This document shows, one piece after another, positions 1-5,762 of a stretch of 5,942 nucleotides of DNA; the first letter of the stretch is position 1; each line of letters opens with the position of its first letter. Location of the stretch: the NCBI GenBank assembly GCA_902803305.1, contig CADCPL010000054.1, positions 1-5,942 on the forward strand. The letters run 5' to 3'. This DNA comes from an uncultured Lachnospiraceae bacterium. Lineage in GTDB: Bacteria > Bacillota > Clostridia > Lachnospirales > Lachnospiraceae. The position numbers and the translations under genes are program-made. Below the pieces are notes generated by a model. That model saw nothing but the letters and a program-made list of their open reading frames with translations, searched no databases and was not told the origin of the DNA.

Positions 1-125
1 ACAATTAAGGGGATTTGTCGCCGATTTTCTTGGGTTTGAGGGTAAAGATTTTCTAATGTAGTGTACGCTTTGCATCATGTAGAAAAGGTGCATGCGTTGG
101 CGGGTGATTTTCGCGACAGCGCATC
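1..125. other. Left-edge stretch without a convincing gene
   Basis: No supported gene is seen here. On the plus strand a frame open from the window edge ends at a TAG at 59-61, leaving only 19 codons; this could be the tail of a gene lying further left, but nothing in it is recognisable. A minus-strand frame starting near position 93 runs open to the edge and is equally unconvincing. The region also lies beyond the terminator that ends the minus-strand ferredoxin transcript, so it probably belongs to a different transcription unit. Confidence 0.3.
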
Positions 126-162
126 AAAAAAGCCGACATACATCCATTTATGTATATCGGCT
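126..162 (-). terminator. Rho-independent terminator of the EFR1 gene
   Basis: The arms at 131-143 and 150-162 form a 13-bp stem with a single C/A mismatch and a 6-nt loop. Read on the minus strand the stem is followed at once by six T residues (complement of A126-A131), the classic intrinsic terminator layout. It lies about 130 nt past the stop codon of the minus-strand ferredoxin gene. The intervening 163-292 has no gene; it holds only a weak 5-bp GGAGG/CCTCC stem at 184-200. On the plus strand the hairpin is not followed by a clean T run, so termination there is less likely. Confidence 0.75.
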
Positions 163-292
163 GATTATGGGGTTTTGTTTAGGGGAGGAAAACTGCCTCC
201 TGTTGCATTCTCTGCCTAACATTTTATCTCATCTGTTTGCAACGGTATCTAACCTGTTATTGATCTTCGATATCCGTCCGGAATGATTTGCA

Positions 293-1051
293 TTATAAGA
301 ATTTATCCAGACGATATCTGTACTGGTTCCGGGTGATATCACCATACTCGACAGCCTGCGTCGGACAGCATGACAGACAGGCCATGCAGTGGGCACATAA
401 GTCACCCCACTTCGGTTTGCTGTTCACAAGGGTAATATTGTTAAGCGGACATACCCTGATACATTTTCCGCAACCTACACACTTATCGGTGGTATGAAAC
501 GGTTTCGAGGTATGCTTAAACTTTGACCAGATCGGCGTGAACGGGTAGGTTATCAGCTTTTCCGCATATGTGATACGCCTTGCTCTGAGGCGTTCTCCGT
601 TTTTGATGAGATAAGCTATCTTTGGTATCCTCTCACGCGTCATTCTGATACGCTCACGGTTCTCTTTTTCAGAAAGCAAAGGGTAGCGCCTGCTGATCGG
701 ATAGTTTCTCGGCATTACAAATTCTGCTCTGCCGCAGTAGATCATACCCTTTTTGCGGGCGATCCTCCTTCCCATTGCTGCCGAGATCCCGGCATAGCCA
801 CCGCTTGTAAATACAAAGTACAGGTTCTTATTCCCCGAAAGAGTGACTTTCTTCAGATAATCCGTTACAAAATGAGGCATCTCACACACATGCACAGGCG
901 AACATACAACAAAAGGACGATCTGAGTATATCTCGGAATAGTCCCTTTCCTTTATCCGCCCAAGAAGATCTTTTGCCTCATCATCAATTTGCTGTGCGAG
1001 CTGTTTTGCAACATATTCGGTATTACCTGTTGCCGAATAGTATATGACCAC
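293..1051 (-). CDS. EFR1-family flavodoxin/ferredoxin fusion protein
   Basis: This 252-residue cytosolic electron-transfer protein matches the EFR1 (flavodoxin plus ferredoxin) family. Residues 4-15 (YYSATGNTEYVA) resemble the FMN phosphate-binding loop of flavodoxins, and the N-terminal ~150 residues form the flavodoxin-like part. The C-terminal part carries two complete [4Fe-4S] motifs of the form CxxCxxCxxxCP: C191, C194, C197, C201 and C219, C222, C225, C229. The family presumably passes electrons between FMN and the clusters; its partners are not generally known and none is visible here. The start is a GTG at 1051, because an ATG at 1068-1070 is out of frame and GGAG lies 8 nt upstream of the GTG. 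The gene is transcribed divergently from the TIR gene and ends in the terminator at 126-162. Length and motifs look intact. Family assignment is firm; the physiological role is unknown. Confidence 0.9.
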   Translation of the reverse strand: MVIYYSATGNTEYVAKQLAQQIDDEAKDLLGRIKERDYSEIYSDRPFVVCSPVHVCEMPHFVTDYLKKVTLSGNKNLYFVFTSGGYAGISAAMGRRIARKKGMIYCGRAEFVMPRNYPISRRYPLLSEKENRERIRMTRERIPKIAYLIKNGERLRARRITYAEKLITYPFTPIWSKFKHTSKPFHTTDKCVGCGKCIRVCPLNNITLVNSKPKWGDLCAHCMACLSCCPTQAVEYGDITRNQYRYRLDKFL

Positions 1052-1058
1052 GCGTATC

Positions 1059-1065
1059 TCTCCTT
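1059..1065 (-). promoter_or_regulatory. Shine-Dalgarno of the EFR1 gene
   Basis: AAGGAGA on the minus strand, with the GGAG core (1060-1063) 8 nt before the GTG at 1051. This decides the GTG start over the out-of-frame ATG at 1068-1070, which lies upstream of this site. Confidence 0.7.
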
Positions 1066-1095
1066 TTCATGGAAGTTCCCGGATGTTCAGAGTAA

Positions 1096-1104
1096 ATTAT
1101 ACCA
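1096..1104 (-). promoter_or_regulatory. Extended -10 promoter of the EFR1 gene
   Basis: On the minus strand TGG is followed directly by TATAAT (1101-1096), a perfect -10 with the extended TGn element. No good -35 hexamer stands at 17-18 bp, as is common for extended -10 promoters. The predicted transcript start near 1089 gives a leader of about 38 nt. Confidence 0.6.
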
Positions 1105-1114
1105 TATTTGATTA

Positions 1115-1143
1115 TTCACTTTTGCATGTCGATAGGATAAAAT
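1115..1143 (+). promoter_or_regulatory. Candidate promoter of the TIR gene
   Basis: TTCACT (1115-1120), a 17-bp gap and TAAAAT (1138-1143) match the sigma-A consensus at four and five positions respectively. The alternative TTGATT (1108-1113) with TAGGAT (1133-1138) has a poorer 19-bp gap. The start would fall near 1150, giving a very short leader. The element overlaps no operator-like repeat, and it lies back to back with the EFR1 promoter, whose -10 is only some 14 bp away. Confidence 0.35.
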
Positions 1144-1175
1144 GAAGTCCTGTTTGAAAGGATGATCACTGTTTT

Positions 1176-4100
1176 ATGAAATACGACGCATTTATCAGCT
1201 ACAGGCACTCCGAGCTTGACATGGAGATCGCGAAAAAAATACATGCAGGCCTTGAGACTTACAGAATACCGAAGGCTGTACGCGATAAGACCGGCAAAGC
1301 AAAGATGGGACGCGTCTTCAGGGACCAGGAAGAGCTGCCGATCGGAAGCGATCTTGATGACAATATCTCGGAAGCGCTCAAGGGAAGCGAATATCTGATC
1401 GTTATCTGTTCTCCGAGGACTCCGGAGTCATACTGGGTGTGTAAGGAGATCGAGACTTTCATCGAGCTTCATGACAGGAATCATATCCTGGCCGCACTGG
1501 TCGAAGGTGAGCCTGATGAAAGCTTTCCTCCGCAGCTACTGACAGATGATGAGGGAAATCCGGTAGAGCCACTGGCTGCAGATTTAAGGGGCGTCGATAA
1601 AAAGGAACGGAACAGAAAGTTCAAGACTGAGATACTGCGTCTTGCCGCACCCGTCATCGGATGTGCGTATGACGATCTGAAACAGCGCCACAGGGAGCGT
1701 ATCATAAGAAGGACCATTGCCATTATTAGCGCGGCGGCGGCTGTGCTCGCACTGGCAGGCACCGCATTCGGACTGTACAATGCCGGAGTTGCTGCAAAAA
1801 TGAAAGCTCTTGCGGATGAAAAAGCGGCGCTTGCAAACGAAAAGAGTGCTCTTGCGGATGAAAAGTCAAAGCTTGCCGAAGAGATCTCTGTTCAGTACAC
1901 AGGCAAGCAGGAAAACCAGTCCCGGTTTTTCGCGCAGGAGTCGATGTCGCTGCTTCGTTCCGGAAACAGGGAAGATGCGGTCCTTGTCGCGATGGAAGCT
2001 CTTCCTTCCGAAGGCAATGACCGGCCTTACGTTCCCGATGCGGAGTATGCACTCGCCAGTGCTCTTTACGCTTATGACTGCGGAAACGGGATGACATACG
2101 ACAGGATCCTTCAGCATCAATTGGCCGTAAAAGAACTTGCTTCCGACGAAGGGCGCAATAAGCTGATCACAATAGATAACGGTAACAGGGTCTACGTTTG
2201 GAATGTCGAAAACTGGAAACTGATGGCGAGCATCGCTCCCGCACTTAACGATTCCAACTATTTTGAAACCGTTTACAGTGCGGATGCCGATGATTCCGGC
2301 ATATATGTCACTACGGATCATGAACTGATCAAATATGACTATAACGGCAGCGTATTATACAGAAAAGAGTATGAAGACATTGTCAGAAAATGTGATCTGT
2401 GCGCTGACACCGGAAAGCTCGTCGTGATCCTGATGGACTCATTTCTCGTACTTGATGCATCAACCGGTAATGTCCTTGAAAGCTACGAAAGCGGATCGGG
2501 TTATCCGTTCATCAGTGGAGGAGCATACAACGCCGAATACGGACTGTATGTTGTACCGCACTACGAAGAGGGAATGAACGCCGCGCATATTTCCGTATAT
2601 GACATAAAAAAATCCACACTCCGTGATATCACCCTGTCTGAAGAATCATATCTGAACTCATGTGTAACTGTTGACGGTAATATCGCTGTCGTCAGCTGTA
2701 ACGCGATCGAGCCCGGTGGCGATTTTGAGCATGCTGTGACCGAAATGTATACGGCTGACGGAACACGGCTGTGGTCTACGGATCTGCCCGCGCATGTAAA
2801 GAGTCCGATGACGTTCATCATACAGATCAAGGATCATCAATTTATCAAGGACGATGCAGAACATCGTGAGCTTGTTGTCACGATCGAGGCAGAGGCCTTT
2901 ACCTATGACGAAAACACCGGCAATATCGTCTCATCACTTACGCTTCCCGGAGATGCTACCGCTCTTGCCGTAACACTTGATGCACCCTATGGAAGGGTCG
3001 GGTATCGTCAGGGTGATTTTGACGTTGTTGATTTTTCCGAAGGAAGGATTAGCTCGGAAAACACATTTCGGACGGAAGGATCCATCACGAACTGGGTGGT
3101 CCTGAAGGAACAGATTGCATACCTTCCCTTGCTGTCTGCCGAGATACACGTTGTGTCCTGGCATGAGGCGCCGGATATAGAAGACTACACAACCTTTAAC
3201 GACAGGATGACAGTGGAAGCTGTATCCGACGACGGTACATATTATGCCGTACGACCCGATTCGGATTATGAGAACTACACCATCATGAATGCCGACGGCA
3301 CAAAAGCATGTACATACGAGGGCAATGACTTTGTCAAAGGAATAAAACTGACAGGCCAAAAAGCATATTTCTGGGATTCAAATAGGCTAACGATCCTTGA
3401 TCCCAAAACCGGAAATAAGGATCAGATCAAACCGGCGGATCACGGTTTTTCCGATTTCATGGTCGAATATACTTTAAACAGAAATGCGGACAAATGCGTG
3501 TTCTGGACGTCACGATCCCTCATGGTATTTGATCTTGATGCCAAAAAGAGTATCTTCGAATACCGGTCGGAGGAAAGCATCGGTACGCTTCTTCTTTCGG
3601 ATGACGGAAGCAGGGTCTACATCGCCGACAATACGGGGATGCTTTATGCGCTTGATACATCGACCGGAGAGAGGTATGAGTTTAAAGATGAAAATATAAG
3701 AACTGTTGCCGCTGGTTATTACAAGGACTTTATGGCACTTTGCCCCGGCGGCGGCTATATCGCGATATGCTGTAAGGACGGGATGATGAGGATAGTTGAT
3801 ACGACTTCATTCGAGACTGTTTCGGAAGTTCCGCTGGAATCCTATCTGCGCTCCTACGTCTCGTTCACGGACGACGGAAGTCATGTATTGGTGCAGGGTG
3901 ATGATTACCGCATCAGGATCTATGACATGAACACAGGCGCCTATGTCACAACGACGGACGGCAACGGGAACATCCATTATATTGTATGTGATGAAGAAAA
4001 CGGTCTGATGGCGGCATGTACCGGACTCAGCGTTTTCCTGTTTGAAACAAACGGGTACGGGCTTGTGGCTTTTGCCGAAGACGGGATCCTGTACTTAAAG

Positions 4101-4250
4101 AACAATGCCTCGATCCTGCTAAGCATCGATCGGACCAAGATCAAAAGGACGTATTACAAGGATTACAAAAAGCTTGTGGAAGAAGCAAAAAAACAGTTCC
4201 CGGATGCATCACTTAGCGCCGAGAAACGCACGAGATATAACGTAGACTGA
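1176..4250 (+). CDS. TIR-domain membrane protein with coiled coil and beta-propeller
   Basis: A 1024-residue protein. Residues 1-~165 are a TIR domain: it opens with YDAFISYRH, has the BB-loop region FRDQEELPIGSDL (48-60) and the SPxxxxSxWVxxE motif, in which E91 lines up with the catalytic glutamate of TIR NAD+ hydrolases. A basic stretch (K169-R179) precedes one hydrophobic helix (180-201). Four heptads (211-238) form a coiled coil. Residues ~245-300 resemble the helical linker often found before WD40 repeats (SRFFAQES...EDAVLVAMEAL). From ~305 come repeated WD40/PQQ-like blades with landmarks VYVWN (339), VLDASTGNVL (425), LWSTD (532), ILDPKTGNK (740), ALDTSTGERY (825) and IYDMNTGAYV (915). 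The C-terminal LVEEAKKQFP...EKRTRY resembles the tail seen on many WD40 effector proteins. No P-loop NTPase is present, unlike STAND proteins. The likely role is a sensor/effector that consumes NAD+ on activation; the ligand is unknown. The start at 1176 is fixed by the TIR first strand. Its Shine-Dalgarno (AAAGG, 1157-1161) is unusually far away, 14 nt. Function is inferred from family only. Confidence 0.88.
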   Translation: MKYDAFISYRHSELDMEIAKKIHAGLETYRIPKAVRDKTGKAKMGRVFRDQEELPIGSDLDDNISEALKGSEYLIVICSPRTPESYWVCKEIETFIELHDRNHILAALVEGEPDESFPPQLLTDDEGNPVEPLAADLRGVDKKERNRKFKTEILRLAAPVIGCAYDDLKQRHRERIIRRTIAIISAAAAVLALAGTAFGLYNAGVAAKMKALADEKAALANEKSALADEKSKLAEEISVQYTGKQENQSRFFAQESMSLLRSGNREDAVLVAMEALPSEGNDRPYVPDAEYALASALYAYDCGNGMTYDRILQHQLAVKELASDEGRNKLITIDNGNRVYVWNVENWKLMASIAPALNDSNYFETVYSADADDSGIYVTTDHELIKYDYNGSVLYRKEYEDIVRKCDLCADTGKLVVILMDSFLVLDASTGNVLESYESGSGYPFISGGAYNAEYGLYVVPHYEEGMNAAHISVYDIKKSTLRDITLSEESYLNSCVTVDGNIAVVSCNAIEPGGDFEHAVTEMYTADGTRLWSTDLPAHVKSPMTFIIQIKDHQFIKDDAEHRELVVTIEAEAFTYDENTGNIVSSLTLPGDATALAVTLDAPYGRVGYRQGDFDVVDFSEGRISSENTFRTEGSITNWVVLKEQIAYLPLLSAEIHVVSWHEAPDIEDYTTFNDRMTVEAVSDDGTYYAVRPDSDYENYTIMNADGTKACTYEGNDFVKGIKLTGQKAYFWDSNRLTILDPKTGNKDQIKPADHGFSDFMVEYTLNRNADKCVFWTSRSLMVFDLDAKKSIFEYRSEESIGTLLLSDDGSRVYIADNTGMLYALDTSTGERYEFKDENIRTVAAGYYKDFMALCPGGGYIAICCKDGMMRIVDTTSFETVSEVPLESYLRSYVSFTDDGSHVLVQGDDYRIRIYDMNTGAYVTTTDGNGNIHYIVCDEENGLMAACTGLSVFLFETNGYGLVAFAEDGILYLKNNASILLSIDRTKIKRTYYKDYKKLVEEAKKQFPDASLSAEKRTRYNVD
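1806..1889 (+). repeat. Four 21-bp tandem units encoding coiled-coil heptads
   Basis: Four in-frame 21-bp units encode ALADEKA, ALANEKS, ALADEKS and KLAEEIS (residues 211-238) just after the membrane helix. Units 1 and 3 (1806-1826 and 1848-1868) are nearly identical at the DNA level, sharing gctcttgcggatgaaaa, which points to duplication of a heptad pair rather than independent evolution. Leucines at one heptad position and alternating acid/lysine pairs suit a self-associating coiled coil. Confidence 0.75.
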
Positions 4251-4290
4251 GATACGATTACTGAGGGGTGGTCTTATTCCGTGCGGTCTT

Positions 4291-4321
4291 AGGATTCATA
4301 CGGCTTGCTATCCTCTTTTTT
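4291..4321 (+). terminator. Weak candidate terminator after the TIR gene
   Basis: AGGAT (4291-4295) can pair with ATCCT (4310-4314) across a 14-nt loop, followed by C and six T residues (4316-4321). The T run is convincing, but a 5-bp stem with a large loop is weak. It sits 40 nt past the TIR stop codon and is the only T run in the convergent gap that suits the plus strand. Confidence 0.3.
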
Positions 4322-4326
4322 AAGAT

Positions 4327-4358
4327 CATAAACTTAGATACCGGTATCATTGTTTATG
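4327..4358. repeat. 32-bp imperfect palindrome in the convergent gap
   Basis: CATAAAC (4327-4333) is the exact reverse complement of GTTTATG (4352-4358), and between them lies the perfect 12-bp palindrome GATACCGGTATC (4337-4348). Only the two 3-nt segments between outer and inner arms fail to pair, so 13 of 16 positions are symmetric. It includes the stop codon (4354-4356) of the minus-strand HTH gene. Neither strand shows a T run directly after it, so it is not a standard terminator. It may stabilise 3' ends, slow readthrough between the convergent genes, or bind a dimeric protein. Confidence 0.5.
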
Positions 4359-4995
4359 GAATTGAGCAGAGTTCCTCCGGTCTGCACCCGATGGTTCTTG
4401 CAAGTGCTAGGACATAGGAAGCATTTGCCTTCGCAAGTGATTTTGTTCCCTGTTCGTAATGCTGCAGTGTTTTTATCGGTATTCCCGTAATATGAGCCAA
4501 TTCACTTTGGCTAAGTCCCATACGTTCCCTATACATCTTGAGATAGGAATTAAGCCGCTTGCCGGCCCTGATCTCCTCGATCTTGTCAACAAAATGCATG
4601 ATATCCATTTCGTGATACTTGTCGTACATAAGCAGGATCGTATCAAACGGGATCAGTTCCTCTAGCATGATCAGGCTGCATGCACTGTACCACTGATAAT
4701 ATGCTATGGCCCATCCGGCCCAGTATTCACGGCTTCTTCCGGAATAAAGGATCCTTTCCTTTGGATTGTATTCCCCTGTGTATTTTTCTATCACACGCAG
4801 CGCCAGCTCGGTTCCGGACATACCCGATATCGTGAATGGATCTCCCTTCTCATATTTGCGAGCAATATCACATTTTATGAACATATTATAGTATTCACTG
4901 GGGTCATATCCTTCTGTATACGTTGCATAATCAATGCTGTCAGCCAGAAGTGATCTGGCATTTCTGAGATACATTTCATCGTAGGCGCGGATCAT
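4354..4995 (-). CDS. HTH (XRE/Cro-like) regulator, putative antitoxin of DUF3990
   Basis: A 213-residue cytosolic protein with two parts. The C-terminal part (about 150-207) is an XRE/Cro-type helix-turn-helix; LSQSELAHITGIPIKTLQHY (161-180) covers the recognition helix pair, followed by EQGTKS and a further helix. The N-terminal ~140 residues are a helical domain with YDPSEYYNMFI (30-40), SGMSGTELA (57-65) and YWAGWAIAYYQWY (91-103). I associate this arrangement with regulators found beside DUF3990 genes, where it probably binds the partner. It starts inside the DUF3990 gene, overlapping it by 20 nt, with a perfect AGGAGG 9 nt upstream, so it should be made efficiently from the shared transcript. 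Toxin first, antitoxin second resembles the HigBA order. It is the natural candidate to bind the inverted repeat at 5654-5695. The antitoxin role is inferred from context; the DNA-binding domain is clear. No terminator with a T run is seen after it. Confidence 0.8.
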   Translation of the reverse strand: MIRAYDEMYLRNARSLLADSIDYATYTEGYDPSEYYNMFIKCDIARKYEKGDPFTISGMSGTELALRVIEKYTGEYNPKERILYSGRSREYWAGWAIAYYQWYSACSLIMLEELIPFDTILLMYDKYHEMDIMHFVDKIEEIRAGKRLNSYLKMYRERMGLSQSELAHITGIPIKTLQHYEQGTKSLAKANASYVLALARTIGCRPEELCSIP

Positions 4996-5647
4996 CGGCT
5001 GTTACCTCCTCATCTATTATTCTTGGCATATACAGGTCACCCTTTATATATTTATCCTTATTCATGGCAAAATACTCTTTCCTTGCTCTGCGTTCGCGAT
5101 CCATCTTTCTGATGTACCATTCGCTTGAAGCAACACTTTCGCTACCTGTATACCTGATCTCATCAAAAGCCTTCCGACTCTTTAAAACGATCTGTTCCCC
5201 CAGATTCCCAAGATGGAGTGCTTTTGACAACTGCGCTACCGATATCAATCCGTTTATAAAATCCTGTGCATAGGAGAAGTAACTGTCATCGGCTCTGTAC
5301 CCTTTGATAACATCATAATTATCGACATCAACCGTATAATTTTCGGTCAGAAAACTGTACCCTTCTTTTGCAAGGGGCGTTGATAATTCAAATTGACGGT
5401 TTTTCAAAAGAATGGTGATCCAATGCAAAACACAGTATTCTTCAGAATTAAGATCTATGATACCGAGCTTTGAAATATCGATCTCATAGCTGTTTGCATA
5501 TCCGTCGCGATCTTCATCAACAGACCACTCTCTGGCAAGATCCAAGTTTTCCGTGCAATAAAACCCTCTTCCGAAATCATTGTAAATCTTACCCTTCCCG
5601 TAAACCGGTTTATCTATTATTTTTTCCGAACCATGGTATAGAACCAT
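4976..5647 (-). CDS. DUF3990 ADP-ribosyltransferase-like protein, putative toxin
   Basis: A 223-residue protein that matches DUF3990, a family related to ADP-ribosyltransferases that use NAD+ to modify a target. Visible motifs are LYHGS at residues 3-7 (H5 in the place of the first ART motif), NDFGRGFYCTENLDLAREWS at 23-42 (the second-strand motif with G28, Y30 and T32), GYRADDSYF at 116-124, and LGNLGEQIVLKSRKAF at 146-161, where Q152 or E151 would fill the third catalytic position. The active-site assignment is by motif order only. No signal peptide or membrane segment is seen, so action would be in the producing cell. The start at 5647 is supported by AGGGGG 8 nt upstream. It is first in a two-gene operon whose second gene is the HTH regulator, the usual sign of a toxin-antitoxin pair. 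The gene appears intact. The target is unknown, and an enzymatically inactive homologue cannot be excluded. Confidence 0.8.
   Translation of the reverse strand: MVLYHGSEKIIDKPVYGKGKIYNDFGRGFYCTENLDLAREWSVDEDRDGYANSYEIDISKLGIIDLNSEEYCVLHWITILLKNRQFELSTPLAKEGYSFLTENYTVDVDNYDVIKGYRADDSYFSYAQDFINGLISVAQLSKALHLGNLGEQIVLKSRKAFDEIRYTGSESVASSEWYIRKMDRERRARKEYFAMNKDKYIKGDLYMPRIIDEEVTADDPRLR
5005..5010 (-). promoter_or_regulatory. AGGAGG ribosome binding site of the HTH gene
   Basis: A perfect AGGAGG on the minus strand, 9 nt before the ATG at 4995, lying inside the coding region of the upstream DUF3990 gene. It confirms the overlapping start over the internal ATG at codon 8 (4974). Confidence 0.75.
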
Positions 5648-5653
5648 AAATTA

Positions 5654-5695
5654 ATCCCCCTGTATGATATGTTTATTATACCACTACAGGGGGAT
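5654..5695. promoter_or_regulatory. Inverted-repeat operator of the DUF3990/HTH operon
   Basis: ATCCCCCTGTA (5654-5664) and TACAGGGGGAT (5685-5695) are perfect reverse complements, 11 of 11 bases, separated by 20 bp. The arm centres are 31 bp apart, about three helical turns, so both arms face the same side of the DNA. The -10 box lies in the spacer. The distal arm fills the gap between -35 and -10, and the proximal arm contains the toxin Shine-Dalgarno (AGGGGG, 5661-5656). The predicted transcript start (~5668) falls between the arms, so the mRNA carries only one arm and an RNA hairpin is unlikely. A DNA operator for the downstream HTH protein is the best reading. Confidence 0.7.
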
Positions 5696-5704
5696 AGTTT
5701 TCAA
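5675..5704 (-). promoter_or_regulatory. Promoter of the DUF3990/HTH operon
   Basis: On the minus strand TTGAAA (5704-5699), an 18-bp gap and a perfect TATAAT (5680-5675), preceded by TGG, an extended -10. A second TTGAAA lies directly upstream (5710-5705). This is a strong predicted promoter, fitting an operon that is held off by its own repressor. The leader would be about 20 nt. Confidence 0.75.
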
Positions 5705-5762
5705 TTTCAATCTCACACCTTACATCGGGAGCTCTCTCAACTTTTGGCTGCCAATTGCACTT

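Noticed and set aside
184..200. GGAGG/CCTCC short stem as a second terminator of the EFR1 gene
   Set aside because: Only five base pairs with no following T run on the minus strand; the hairpin at 131-162 is far better.
92..286. 64-codon plus-strand frame over the left intergenic region
   Set aside because: It runs through the intrinsic terminator hairpin (131-162), has no recognisable motif and lacks a good ribosome binding site.
1726..2321. Two long minus-strand frames (123 and 151 codons) opposite the TIR stalk and linker
   Set aside because: They are antisense shadows: the plus frame shows clear TIR, helix and coiled-coil signals, and the minus translations are low-complexity or featureless.
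2934..3359. 141-codon minus-strand frame opposite the propeller region
   Set aside because: No domain motif, no ribosome binding site, and it lies entirely within the well-supported TIR/propeller gene.
5654..5695. The 11-bp inverted repeat as an RNA hairpin or terminator
   Set aside because: The predicted transcript start lies between the arms, so the mRNA would contain only one arm, and neither strand has a T run directly after the repeat.
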